Origin: CBDFKV01 sp965249035
GTDB lineage: Bacteria > Pseudomonadota > Gammaproteobacteria > Arenicellales > Poriferihabitantaceae
Direction of reading: 5' to 3'
NCBI GenBank assembly: GCA_965249035.1
Contig: CBDFKV010000007.1
Coordinates: forward strand, 248,001-312,000
DNA length: 64,000 nucleotides
The notes under the pieces are model-generated. The model had not been told where the DNA came from. It worked only from the letters and a program-made list of their open reading frames with translations, and did no database searches. Positions 51,808 to 61,367 of the stretch are shown one piece after another; positions within the stretch are counted from its first letter, which is position 1, and the number at the start of each line of letters is the position of its first letter. The translations under genes and the position numbers were made by a program.

Positions 51808-52908
51808 TATTAACTCACAACTCAAATACCCTTAAGTATTATAATGGGTGATGAGAGAAAATGATGCTCGCAAACGTAGTACCGATGTTCAGCAACATAA
51901 CCGAGACCAAGCAGTTCGGTTGTTTCAAAAAGGGATGAGCCGGAAACAGATAGCTGAAATTGTAGATGTTCACTATCAGACGATATGTGAGTGGATCAGC
52001 CGTTACCAGACGGGCGGAGAGTCGGCGCTGAAAATAGGGCAACGCGGTCGACGTAATGGCGATGGTCGGCTACTGACTGCGGCGCAGGAAAAATGCTTAC
52101 AGGAAATTGTTGTTGGCAAATGTCCGGATCAGTTGCAGCTTCCATTTGCGCTGTGGAGCAGCGCGGCTCTACGCGCTCTATTGAAAGATATGTGGGGCAT
52201 TTTGGTTTCCCAGCAAGTCATAAGCGACTACATGAAACGCTGGGGCTACACGCCCCAGAAAGGTACCAAGTATGCTTATGAACGGTCAGACAAGGCCACC
52301 ATAGATTGGCTGGAGGAAACTTACCCATTTATTCAAAAGCGTGCAGCATTGCTGGGTGGAACGATCTACTGGGGCGATGAAACTGGTATCAGTAATCAAT
52401 GCCAACATGAGCGAGGCTACGGCCCCCGAGGTCAGACGCCAGTACTGACGAAGAGTGCCCGGCGCTTTCGAACCAATTTAATATCTGCGGTCAACAATCA
52501 AGGCAAGCTACGGTTCATGACTTACCGGGAAAATATGACCGCCAAGGTATTGATTCGCTTTATGAAGCGGCTGATCAAAGATAGTGATGATAGAGTGTTT
52601 TTGATACTCGACAACTTGCGTGTTCATCACGCCAAGGTAGTAAAAAAGTGGCTGGACGAAAATCAGGACAAGATCGAGGTTTACTACTTGCCCGCTTATA
52701 GTCCCGACATGAATCCGGATGAATATCTAAATTGCGACCTTAAACAGGGAATCCGAGCGTCTTCCCCGGCTCGTACCCAAACGCAACTGGAGAAGAAAGT
52801 GCTGAGCCACATGCGTAGGCTTCAGGCCCTGCCAGAGCGAGTGAAATCATATTTTCAACACCCGTCAATCAAGTACGCCTATTAGGGTATTTGAGCCGTG
52901 GGTTAATA
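51808..52908. mobile_element. IS630-family insertion sequence
   Basis: Terminal inverted repeats TTAACTCACAACTCAA... at 51810-51832 and their imperfect complement at 52884-52906 (19 of 23 positions match), with TA at 51808-51809 and at 52907-52908 as the target duplication expected for this family. The element is about 1.1 kb and complete. It lies after azlD and before a Tat-secreted protein gene, with no gene disrupted. Confidence 0.82.
51848..52885 (+). CDS. IS630-family transposase
   Basis: 345 residues. The N-terminal helix-turn-helix region is followed by a DDE domain. The catalytic residues are probably the D of WGDETGI, the D of LILDNLRVHHA and the E/D of NPDEYLNCDL. The frame is intact and the stop codon overlaps the right terminal repeat. 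Confidence 0.85.
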   Translation: MMRENDARKRSTDVQQHNRDQAVRLFQKGMSRKQIAEIVDVHYQTICEWISRYQTGGESALKIGQRGRRNGDGRLLTAAQEKCLQEIVVGKCPDQLQLPFALWSSAALRALLKDMWGILVSQQVISDYMKRWGYTPQKGTKYAYERSDKATIDWLEETYPFIQKRAALLGGTIYWGDETGISNQCQHERGYGPRGQTPVLTKSARRFRTNLISAVNNQGKLRFMTYRENMTAKVLIRFMKRLIKDSDDRVFLILDNLRVHHAKVVKKWLDENQDKIEVYYLPAYSPDMNPDEYLNCDLKQGIRASSPARTQTQLEKKVLSHMRRLQALPERVKSYFQHPSIKYAY

Positions 52909-53068
52909 AGCTGAATAAGAAGGCCACTATATGATGGGAAACTAAAACCCCGCTGGTGGGTTGCAGTTTTACGACTTTTCCAGAGGCCTTACATTGTTTA
53001 TTGCTTTAAATAATATTTAGTATATACTGATTTTAGTATTTGTAATAATTTAAATTTAGGTCTTCTTC

Positions 53069-53602
53069 ATGCGTAAATGTTATTTTAGATCAAGTCGACG
53101 ACAAGTGCTGTTAGGTCTTACAGCTGGTATCGTTGGAGCTTTTCAATTACCAGCCACTTGGACAAAACCGGTTATTGAAAGTGTAATTCTACCGGCACAT
53201 GCACAAACAACAACGTGTGCTAGGCCCGAGCTTTTAATTCCTGGGCGCACTTTTAGCTGTCGTTCACCAACTGAGACAATATCGTTTGATATCATAGATA
53301 TGGATATATGTGCACCAACATATACGACTGGAACAACTAATGTCGAAGCTGCAAACAGGATTACTATTTATTACGAGTCGTCAACAGATGCTGAGCGGGT
53401 TTTTGTGAGTGGTTCTGCTGGGGAAGTAGCCTCAGCGGTTGTTAGCACGGGTGGTGTATGTCCCGGAACAGTAATAATTTCTGGCGGGGCATTCTCTTTT
53501 CAAATGCAGGGTAGTTCTGGATTACTATTTGAAGCTACCGGTCGCATAACAGCCGCTCCCGCGTCCATCACTGTCAGCACCATTCAACTAGTTCCTGTGT
53601 AG
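53069..53602 (+). CDS. Tat-exported protein of unknown function
   Basis: 177 residues. The leader has S-S-R-R-Q-V-L-L-G, a twin-arginine motif, then TKPVIESVILPAHAQTT, a pattern I have seen at the start of many small secreted proteins. The mature part is Thr/Ser-rich with a few Cys and looks beta-rich. No family is recognised. Confidence 0.65.
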   Translation: MRKCYFRSSRRQVLLGLTAGIVGAFQLPATWTKPVIESVILPAHAQTTTCARPELLIPGRTFSCRSPTETISFDIIDMDICAPTYTTGTTNVEAANRITIYYESSTDAERVFVSGSAGEVASAVVSTGGVCPGTVIISGGAFSFQMQGSSGLLFEATGRITAAPASITVSTIQLVPV

Positions 53603-53715
53603 AAGTTGTGTTTAAACTGATGGTTCTCTTCTCAAATCAATCATTTCTATCACTATTTTCTAAGTCGATTATGCCGTAGGTTTAGCGCCAGTACAGACCG
53701 TAACCTTATCGCTAT

Positions 53716-53740
53716 CGATGCGATGCGATGCGATGCGATG
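53716..53740. repeat. (CGATG)x5 short tandem repeat
   Basis: Five exact copies of CGATG fill 25 bp of the intergenic region. Such pentamer runs can change length by slipped-strand replication, but this copy is outside any coding frame. It lies 85 bp before the RDD gene. Confidence 0.75.
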
Positions 53741-53824
53741 AAGAATATCATAATCGCCTTATTCAGCTATTGATATAATCATCCTATTGGGAAGGACAAT
53801 TAGCGGTAAAATGAGGAGGTGTAA

Positions 53825-54295
53825 TTGTCAGATAGTAAGGCGAAGCTACAAAATGTTACACAGCCAGATTTCGATAATCCGGTTAGCTTTTTACGCCGTT
53901 TAGGCGCCATTCTTTACGATGGCCTGATCGTTTTTGGCCTGATCTTCTTAAGCGCACAATGGTTTCCGCTAATACCCGAAGCACTGCAAACCAGCGCAGT
54001 GATACGCTTGCTCAAGCAGGTCTACATTCTGGGCATTGGCTATGCCTTTTTTGGCTGGTTTTGGTGCCACTCAGGGCAAACGCTGGGGATGAAAAGCTGG
54101 AAAATTGGGGTGGTCAATAACGAAGGTTATCGAATCAATGCCAAGCAAGCGTTGATCCGCTATTTGGTGGCACTTGTTTCTTGGGCGGTGGTCGGGTTAG
54201 GGTTTTTCTGGAGCATTTTCGACCGACAAGGTCGAACCTGGCACGATATCTTGTCAGATACTTATTTAATCAGCACTAAAACCCAGAAAAAGTAG
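53825..54295 (+). CDS. RDD-family membrane protein
   Basis: 156 residues with the family pattern FLRRLGAILYDGLIVFGL near the N terminus, later QTLGMKSWKIGVVN, and a terminal GRTWHDILSDT. Three membrane segments are seen. Start: a TTG at 53825 with GAGGAGGT 4 bp upstream, a strong site that decides for this non-ATG start. Confidence 0.78.
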   Translation: MSDSKAKLQNVTQPDFDNPVSFLRRLGAILYDGLIVFGLIFLSAQWFPLIPEALQTSAVIRLLKQVYILGIGYAFFGWFWCHSGQTLGMKSWKIGVVNNEGYRINAKQALIRYLVALVSWAVVGLGFFWSIFDRQGRTWHDILSDTYLISTKTQKK

Positions 54296-54312
54296 AGCAA
54301 CTGATAGTGCGA

Positions 54313-55485
54313 TCAGCCTCTTCCGTATCGTCTCAGCAGGATTAATCCCAGCACCAAGCTCGCGGCCAATATAATGAACGGCACAGTCAGCCAATTCATG
54401 GCTTGCCAGCCAATTTTGTCGTGTAAGTAGCCCGAGCTAAACGCGGTTAATGCTGTCAGCGAAAATACCAGTGTGTCGTTAATGCCTTGAATTTTGCCTT
54501 TTTCACTGGGACGATAGGTGGTTGCCAGCAAGGTGGTGCCGCCGATAAATAAGAAGTTCCACCCAACCCCGAGCATTACCAGTGCGCTCCAATAGTGCGA
54601 TTCGGTCTGGCCATCTAAGTTAATTGCTACAACGCCGCCCAATAGTCCAGAACCAATCAACATAATCGGCAGCACCCCTACCCGCTTGATTAAATTGCCG
54701 GTGAAGAATGACGGCAGAAACATGCCGACAATGTGCCATTGGATCACATTGGCGGTGGTGGGGAAATCGAACCCGCAGCTTCGCATAGAAATCGGCGTCG
54801 CGGTCATTAACAGATTCATGATGCCATAAGCAAATGTCGCTGATACCACTGCCACGATAAACGTCGGCTGTTTGATGATGCTACGCGTTGGGCGCTCGTC
54901 GATATGCTCGACTTCCACTATTTTTGGTGTCGGCAAATCCATGCGCGTAATCAAAAATAGTATCAGCAAGCTAATGGGTATGGCTGCCAAGTAGGATGCT
55001 GAAAATGGGTGCGTCGCAATTAGATTACGAGTAAAGATCGCTAAATTAGGCCCCATAAATGCCGCCAACAAACCACCTGCTAGCACCCAAGAGATCGCCC
55101 TGCTTTCCCACCCTGCGGTAGCCACATCCAATGCTGCGAACCGGAAGAATTGAAAGGTGGCGATGGCTGCACCGCCCGCAATCATGCCCAGACACAGCAA
55201 CCAGAACTGTTGGCTGTAGATCGCGAGTGCGCACAATATTCCGGCCAATATCATACTCAGCGCGCCCAGTGTAAACCCGGCGCGGCGTCCATGGTTTTGC
55301 ATGTACATCGATATCGGATACATCACTAACATGGTGGTTAGATACTGCAAACCGACCGGGATGGTAGCCAAACTCGCACTCGGGGCGATATCAAGACCGA
55401 CTAGGCCCGCACTGGAAATGATTTGCGAGGACATGGTCATGCCCAGCGCCTGACATAGCGCCAATAGAATGAGCGTGGACTTCAT
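54313..55485 (-). CDS. MFS transporter
   Basis: 390 residues with about 12 hydrophobic helices and a small charged loop near the middle (RMDLPTPKIVEVEHID), the usual split between the two halves. The substrate is not evident. It is convergent with the RDD gene (17 bp between the stops). Confidence 0.8.
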   Translation of the reverse strand: MKSTLILLALCQALGMTMSSQIISSAGLVGLDIAPSASLATIPVGLQYLTTMLVMYPISMYMQNHGRRAGFTLGALSMILAGILCALAIYSQQFWLLCLGMIAGGAAIATFQFFRFAALDVATAGWESRAISWVLAGGLLAAFMGPNLAIFTRNLIATHPFSASYLAAIPISLLILFLITRMDLPTPKIVEVEHIDERPTRSIIKQPTFIVAVVSATFAYGIMNLLMTATPISMRSCGFDFPTTANVIQWHIVGMFLPSFFTGNLIKRVGVLPIMLIGSGLLGGVVAINLDGQTESHYWSALVMLGVGWNFLFIGGTTLLATTYRPSEKGKIQGINDTLVFSLTALTAFSSGYLHDKIGWQAMNWLTVPFIILAASLVLGLILLRRYGRG

Positions 55486-55577
55486 GGTATATACGCTGCG
55501 GGAATGCTTATCTAAAAGCGGGTTAAAAAACGGCTAATTGGCTTCGCCAAATAGCCAGCTAGTTAACCCTGTCGTCG

Positions 55578-58223
55578 CTAGAACTGCAAGGAGATATCTT
55601 TGTGTTCTGACTGGCATACAGCGATCTCTTTAGCCTGTTTCAGCGTGAGACGCTCTTGCTGGCGCAAGCCTATGGTGTGCTTGATCGCCGAGTCATAGTC
55701 ATCAATCGCAGACTCAAGCTCTGCTTTAGCAGCACTCCGCCAGCTCAGCTCCGTCGCTAAAGCCGCTTTGGCCTGATCCAGCAAGTCTTTAGCTTGATCT
55801 CGATCAGGCGTATCGCCTTTGAGTGCGCGGCGGGCTTTTGACACCAATGTTTTGACAGCGCCCATGTCAGCAAAGTCAGAAAACTGATTTTCTACGGATT
55901 TAATCGTATCCATAGCGGTCGCTGGTTCAGATGTTTGCGTGGGTTCATACAGCGCATCGATTTCAGTCTCCAGCGTTGCCGCGGCGTCAATATCAGACAA
56001 CACCCCTTTTAACTGCTTAACCACTTCATAAGACTCATCGGCATTTCGTCGATAAGTGAGTCGTGCCTTGTTTTCAGCACTGGATAATCCCACAAACACT
56101 TTGTGTGATGGCTCCCAGTCTGCTGGAATCTCGCTGAGTAGACGTTCACGTTCTGCGCTCAGGTAATCGAGCTGCGACTGAAAGCCAGCCTGGTTATTTG
56201 GTTCAGCTAGGCGTAGTTCATTCTTTGCTGTTTTCATGTCGGAATCGAGCTTCTTAACGCTGGCTTGGATCGCGCGAACTTCGTGGTGTAATGCAGCATA
56301 GTCTTCACTATACGCTGCGACCGCAGCTTCAGCCGTACCGATGGCTTCAATCAAACCAAAGCTTTGAGCAGCTTTTGTAACACCGTCTGTAAAACTGGTT
56401 TGATAGCTATCCGGTAAGGTAGATAAATCTAACCTAGCGGCGGTATCAATGGCCTGTTGTAGTGTGGATTGGTTTTGGCTGTATTGTTCAAAGGCATATT
56501 CTTCCAAGCACAACTGCAACTTCGGATTAACCGGCGGTGGCGCTGTCTCGGACGTCAAGTAAGTGCGGTTAGGCAAATAGTTGACCAAAATTGGGTACAT
56601 GCCTGCGATTGCCAGGCCGAGCAACTGCAAGCCGATAAACATGACCACGCCTTTATAGATTTGTGTGGTCTTGACACTTTTGGGTGCCACGCCGCGTAGA
56701 TAAAATAATGCAAATCCAAAGGGCGGTGTTAGAAAAGACGTTTGAATATTCAAGCCAACCATGACACCCAGCCAAACTGCGGTGATATTTGCTTCAGGAT
56801 TGGCGAGTAGAATCGGCGCGACAATCGGCACCACAACGACCGCTATTTCGATAAAATCCAGGAAGAACCCCAGAAAGAAGATAACCAGCATTACCACGAT
56901 AAACTGGGTCCAAAAGCCACCCGGCAAGCTGGTTAATGCGTGTTTAACCAATTCCTCACCACCAAAGGCGCGGAACGCTGAAGTCAGCATGGCGGCGCCA
57001 ATCAAAATAATAAAAACCATGGAGGTGGTTTTTGCGGTTTCGACCATAACTGCGCTTAGCGTGTTATCGGTCTTGTAGGCGCGCCAAGCGGCCCAAACAA
57101 TCGCAACCGTTAGAAAGAATGAAGCGATGCCTGCGAGAATAATCGCGTTCCCATCAGAGGGGCTTGAGATGCTCTTAACATTGATCGTGTTACGGCTGAG
57201 CAATACGCCCAGCACGATGATTGAAGCTATGGCCAGAAATGCGGGCCAATAAGCCCGCGGCTTGCCTTCATGCAGCCGATAACTGCCCATCAACATGGCG
57301 CCAACAGCACCAATGGCTCCCGCTTGGTTGACTGTCGCAACTCCCAAAATGATAGAACCCAAGACCACAAATATTAGCGTTAATGGCGGCACTAAAGTCA
57401 GTAAAACACGTTTGGCAAACTGCCGGTCATAGTTGCCGTCCATGGGTACCGGCGGTGCGGTTTCCGGTTTTAAAATAGCCGAAATGAGGATATACAGCAT
57501 GTACAGACCGACCAGGATTAAGCCAGGGATCAGTGCGCCCATAAACATATCTCCAGCGCTTGCTGAAACCACGTCGAAATGTGACGGCATCGAAAACTCG
57601 CCCGTGGTTTCCCGATACAAGGCCTTACGAGCAGTATTGGCTTGATCGGCGGCACTGGACAGCTGGTCGGCCAGAATAATCAGCACAATCGACGGTGGGA
57701 TGATTTGCCCCAGCGTGCCTGAGGCACAAATGGTGCCGCAAGCCAGCGACTTGGAGTAATTATTGCGCAGCATAGCGGGCAACGAGATCATCCCCATCGC
57801 GATCACGGTGGCACCAACAATGCCGGTAGTCGCTGCGAGCAAGGCACCGACAAAAACTACTGAAATGCCTAAGCCACCCGGCACCGGGCCAAATAGTTGT
57901 GCCATCGCGACCAATAAGTCCTCGGCGATTTTCGAGCGTTGCAGCATAATCCCCATAAACACGAATAGCGGGATTGCTATCAGGGTATCGCGTTCGACGA
58001 TCCAATACAGGCTGCGAAAGTTAGTGACGCCCGCGCTCAACCATTGTCCTGGCCCGTCCTGAGCAAAATAGGCGCTCGGGTCACCGGCAAATAAGTACCC
58101 CGCTAAGGCAGCTAAACCGATCGTAAAAATCGCTGAGCCTGGTAGTGAGAATGCGACGGGGAACCCGGACGTCAGGGCGATGATCATTGAAAGGAATAAG
58201 ATCCCGAGAAACAGGAGTTCCAT
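55578..58223 (-). CDS. dctM: TRAP transporter large permease (DctM) with a long coiled-coil tail
   Basis: 881 residues, whereas DctM is usually about 430 and rarely more than 600. Residues 1-570 show the DctM pattern: an N-terminal helical region, MLQRSKIAEDLLVAM, ATTGIVGATVIAMGMISLPAML, SGTLGQIIPPSIVLIIL, and repeated hydrophobic segments. The last 310 residues are mostly charged and helical, without membrane segments, and look like a long coiled coil. One possibility is that the tail is cytoplasmic and binds a partner. Its start shares the A of the DctQ stop codon. It probably imports a carboxylic acid. Confidence 0.83.
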   Translation of the reverse strand: MELLFLGILFLSMIIALTSGFPVAFSLPGSAIFTIGLAALAGYLFAGDPSAYFAQDGPGQWLSAGVTNFRSLYWIVERDTLIAIPLFVFMGIMLQRSKIAEDLLVAMAQLFGPVPGGLGISVVFVGALLAATTGIVGATVIAMGMISLPAMLRNNYSKSLACGTICASGTLGQIIPPSIVLIILADQLSSAADQANTARKALYRETTGEFSMPSHFDVVSASAGDMFMGALIPGLILVGLYMLYILISAILKPETAPPVPMDGNYDRQFAKRVLLTLVPPLTLIFVVLGSIILGVATVNQAGAIGAVGAMLMGSYRLHEGKPRAYWPAFLAIASIIVLGVLLSRNTINVKSISSPSDGNAIILAGIASFFLTVAIVWAAWRAYKTDNTLSAVMVETAKTTSMVFIILIGAAMLTSAFRAFGGEELVKHALTSLPGGFWTQFIVVMLVIFFLGFFLDFIEIAVVVVPIVAPILLANPEANITAVWLGVMVGLNIQTSFLTPPFGFALFYLRGVAPKSVKTTQIYKGVVMFIGLQLLGLAIAGMYPILVNYLPNRTYLTSETAPPPVNPKLQLCLEEYAFEQYSQNQSTLQQAIDTAARLDLSTLPDSYQTSFTDGVTKAAQSFGLIEAIGTAEAAVAAYSEDYAALHHEVRAIQASVKKLDSDMKTAKNELRLAEPNNQAGFQSQLDYLSAERERLLSEIPADWEPSHKVFVGLSSAENKARLTYRRNADESYEVVKQLKGVLSDIDAAATLETEIDALYEPTQTSEPATAMDTIKSVENQFSDFADMGAVKTLVSKARRALKGDTPDRDQAKDLLDQAKAALATELSWRSAAKAELESAIDDYDSAIKHTIGLRQQERLTLKQAKEIAVCQSEHKDISLQF

Positions 58224-59218
58224 CAGTGTGCCTCCCTCTTTTTCTTTTTGCGCTTACCAGGATAACCTTTCAAGTTGGCAATGTTTTCGAGAATATAGGC
58301 AACGAATTGAATCGCCATCGACATCGCAAAAATGGTCAAAAAACTCGCCATTAGATATTTGACATAAAGCCCGTAGCCGCTTTGTGAAATTTCAAAGCTG
58401 ATGATTGGGCTGATCAAGCTACTACCTTTGTTCCACATGCCTTGAATCAGAATGGTCCAGCATAAGGGTAAGCCGAGTATCAAGCAGCCGAGAATATTAG
58501 CCCAGGCTTTGCCGCGTTTACTAAAGTGGGCATAGAGCACATCGACCCTTACGTGGCCTTCTTCGATGAGTGTGTAGGCGCTGGCGAAAAGAAATAAAGC
58601 GGCGTACCAGAAACGAACTAAGTCGCCCATGAAGGCTTGCTCATAAGAGAACACAAAGCTCGACAATACGATGCTGAATTCAGCCAAAACCACCAGAAAA
58701 ACCAGCCATACAAAGCTGACCGATCGAGTAAATGCAGCAATCACCAGCGACAATACAATGAGTGGATAATGCACATAGGTGCCACGAAATATGGCTCTGC
58801 CAAGCTGGCTATTTAATTCATCGCCAACAATGCCGGGCAATAAATTTTCGACCCGCAGGAATGAAATCACGCTGTCGGTAAAACCCACCAGAAAAACCGA
58901 CCAAAATGCAGCGCGAATAAGAAATGCAGTCAAGCCGCTAAAGCGGTCTGAGTCTAACCGTAAACTGCGTTTCGGGGTTAACCATGGGTAAGCGAACGCA
59001 GCAATGACGATAACGGCAAACAATCCAAAATGGAACAGGCTGAGACCGCTATTGCCCAGGTTCTTTATGCTTTCGGTGAAGGTGGGCCACGCTTGCCAAT
59101 GCGTCAAATAGACATTAATGAGAAACAAAAACAGTAGCGTCACCATGACGTACGCCCCGCTTCTAATTAAGCGGTCGCTGGCTGGAAATACTGGATCGGC
59201 TGAGGCCGCAGGAGTCAT
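58223..59218 (-). CDS. dctQ: TRAP transporter small permease (DctQ)
   Basis: 331 residues, longer than a typical DctQ (about 170-220). Several membrane segments are present; VRVDVLYAHFSKRGKAWAN is the family pattern. Extra N-terminal helices explain the size. It lies 171 bp after dctP across a transcriptional hairpin, and overlaps dctM. Confidence 0.75.
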   Translation of the reverse strand: MTPAASADPVFPASDRLIRSGAYVMVTLLFLFLINVYLTHWQAWPTFTESIKNLGNSGLSLFHFGLFAVIVIAAFAYPWLTPKRSLRLDSDRFSGLTAFLIRAAFWSVFLVGFTDSVISFLRVENLLPGIVGDELNSQLGRAIFRGTYVHYPLIVLSLVIAAFTRSVSFVWLVFLVVLAEFSIVLSSFVFSYEQAFMGDLVRFWYAALFLFASAYTLIEEGHVRVDVLYAHFSKRGKAWANILGCLILGLPLCWTILIQGMWNKGSSLISPIISFEISQSGYGLYVKYLMASFLTIFAMSMAIQFVAYILENIANLKGYPGKRKKKKREAH

Positions 59219-59300
59219 TAAAAAATCCCGTGATCTGGCGTTGATTGGAAGCTTTGTGAGCTATCTGCGCGTAAAATTAGGCGCGCAATGCGTACAAAAA

Positions 59301-59320
59301 ACGGAGCCCTAAAGCTCCGT
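59301..59320 (-). terminator. Hairpin between dctP and dctQ
   Basis: ACGGAGC and GCTCCGT form a 7-bp stem with a 6-base loop; on the minus strand it is followed by a run of T. It would reduce read-through from dctP into dctQM, so more binding protein than permease is made. Confidence 0.65.
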
Positions 59321-59389
59321 TTCTATCACCTACTTAAACCACTGACTGTTTCAATAGTGTTCAATCAATCAGCCAGTGGGTACGCTGAG

Positions 59390-60481
59390 CTATAGGCCCA
59401 GCACACGATTACGCTGCTGTACGTACGCCTGATCCGAAATGTTCGTCCAAGCGCCAACGTTAGCAAGTGATGTAACAAACTGCTCATGCACCTTCTTCGC
59501 CAGTGGGCTGTGCTCTTTAACGGTTTCATAGACCTCTTGCGCGGCTTCACCAAAGCTGTCGTAAATCTCATCACTAAATTTACGCAGCTCGACACCCTGC
59601 TCGGATACCAACTTCTTCAGTGCATCACCATTTTTCATGTTGTACTCTGAGAACATGGTGTCGTTTTCCTGATCGGCTGCTGCGCTAATCAAAGCACGAT
59701 CTGCTGCTGACAAGCCTTCCCAGAATTTTTTGTTGACACCAACGGCCAAGGCTGCACCTGGTTCGTGCATGCCCGGATAGTAGTAGTACTTAGCCGCTTC
59801 ATAAAACTTCATAACCGAATCATTCCAAGGACCAACCCACTCAGTTGCATCGATTGCGCCCGAAACCAGATTTTCGTAAATCTGACCGCCGGGTAGTGAT
59901 ACCGGGGAGGCACCCAACTTGGCCATAACGTCGCCACCTAATCCTGGAATACGCATTTTCAAACCTTTCAGGTCGTCAGCGGTATTCATTTCCTTGCGAA
60001 ACCAACCACCCATTTGTACGCCGGTATTGCCACACAACAAACCCTTTAGATCAAATTCTCCAGCAACCTCGTCCCATAATTCTTGACCGCCACCAAAACG
60101 GATCCAAGCGTTGATTTCGTTGGCAGTCATGCCAAAGGGTACAGCGGTGAAATAAGCAAAGCTCGGGTGTTTGCCTTTCCAGTAGTATTCTGCGCCGTGA
60201 TACATCTGGGCATTGCCAGAAGACACTTCATCAAAGGAATCAAATGCTTTAACGCGTTCGCCAGCAGCGAAGTATTCGATTTGGATGCGGCCATCGCTCA
60301 TCTCGCCTACCCGCTGCGCAAAGCGTTGTGCACCGGTTCCTAAACCTGGGAAGTCTCTTGGCCAAGTGGTGACCATAGCGATCTCTACGCGGTCTTGTGC
60401 AATAGCGGGCGCTGCTAACGTTGCTGCACCTGCTGCCACTGCACCACTAGCGGCACCTTTTAGTAAATCACGACGTTTCAT
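59390..60481 (-). CDS. dctP: TRAP transporter substrate-binding protein (DctP/TakP family)
   Basis: 363 residues. The leader has M-K-R-R-D-L-L-K-G and ends in A-P-A-I-A-Q, a Tat-like signal. The mature protein has TTWPRDFPGLGTGA, the arginine-containing RIPGLGGD near residue 175, and GAIDATEWVGPWND, which matches the TakP/DctP type that binds alpha-keto or other organic acids. The start has GGAG upstream. It is the first gene of a dctP-dctQ-dctM operon. Confidence 0.86.
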   Translation of the reverse strand: MKRRDLLKGAASGAVAAGAATLAAPAIAQDRVEIAMVTTWPRDFPGLGTGAQRFAQRVGEMSDGRIQIEYFAAGERVKAFDSFDEVSSGNAQMYHGAEYYWKGKHPSFAYFTAVPFGMTANEINAWIRFGGGQELWDEVAGEFDLKGLLCGNTGVQMGGWFRKEMNTADDLKGLKMRIPGLGGDVMAKLGASPVSLPGGQIYENLVSGAIDATEWVGPWNDSVMKFYEAAKYYYYPGMHEPGAALAVGVNKKFWEGLSAADRALISAAADQENDTMFSEYNMKNGDALKKLVSEQGVELRKFSDEIYDSFGEAAQEVYETVKEHSPLAKKVHEQFVTSLANVGAWTNISDQAYVQQRNRVLGL

Positions 60482-60771
60482 ATTGCTCTCCTCTAGATAA
60501 GATCTGAAATAGTTAACTTTTATTGGTAAAGCGTTGGCAGCATCACTAGTGCATCAGTTTCTGCTCCTAACGGCTTCCTTCGCTTGGGTCGATAGACTAG
60601 CGAAAAAAAGTCTGCAATACAACTGACATCAACCGTCAGTAGAATAACAGCCAAATAATGCAATAAAGATACGGCTATACATGGGCTTGATGTTGCCTAC
60701 CGTTTATCACGCCAATGACTATAATTGCATTTTTTGCTTAGAGCAAATTCTATTATCCATTTACAGATGCC

Positions 60772-61293
60772 ATGACACGCATAAAACTCAATAGTCAGCT
60801 ACTCATCAGCGCCTGTTTGCTGGGCGAACCCGTGCGCTATGATGGCTTAGCGAAACGGTTGCTTGACCCGCGTATCGACCGTTGGAATCAGCAAGGCCGT
60901 CTGCTTGCCGTTTGCCCGGAAACATTGGGCGGTTTGCTGACACCCCGGCCACCTGCTGAAATAGTGAATGGCGATGGTACTGCCGTACTAGTTGGGGAAG
61001 CTAAAGTCGTCACAGTGGACGGCGATGATGTCAGTGAAGCTTTTATAGGGGGGGCTGAGAGCGTCAAAAGCTTACTCAAAGAACGATCAATCATAGCTGC
61101 TCTGTTAAAGCGCTACAGCCCATCGTGTGGGAATGACCAAATTCACGATGGATCATTTTCAGGTCAGTTGATTGCTGGCAGTGGCGTCACCGCTTGCCTG
61201 CTGGTCGCGCTGGGAATCCCCGTTTTTAACGAAGATCAACTCGATTCTTTAGAAGCATTAGTTGAGATGAGCGATTGCGCTTTAGCAGAATAA
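60772..61293 (+). CDS. DUF523 protein
   Basis: 173 residues with the DUF523 motifs: ISACLLGEPVRYDG near the start, CPETLGGLLTPRPPAEI in the middle and YSPSCGNDQIHDG with the conserved Cys. The function is unknown. It stands alone; an IS1202-like element begins 74 bp after its stop. Confidence 0.85.
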   Translation: MTRIKLNSQLLISACLLGEPVRYDGLAKRLLDPRIDRWNQQGRLLAVCPETLGGLLTPRPPAEIVNGDGTAVLVGEAKVVTVDGDDVSEAFIGGAESVKSLLKERSIIAALLKRYSPSCGNDQIHDGSFSGQLIAGSGVTACLLVALGIPVFNEDQLDSLEALVEMSDCALAE

Positions 61294-61350
61294 TACCGGG
61301 GTACTAGTTTTCTGCACAAAGATTGTATTTAAACGTCGAAGCTGAAACAA

Positions 61351-61367
61351 TCCATGCCCCTTCTGAC
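61351..61367. repeat. 17-bp target-site duplication, left copy
   Basis: TCCATGCCCCTTCTGAC, identical to 62756-62772 and immediately flanking the left end of the IS1202-like element. Confidence 0.9.

Noticed and set aside
53716..53740. CRISPR array
   Set aside because: Only five copies of a 5-bp unit with no spacers; a simple tandem repeat.
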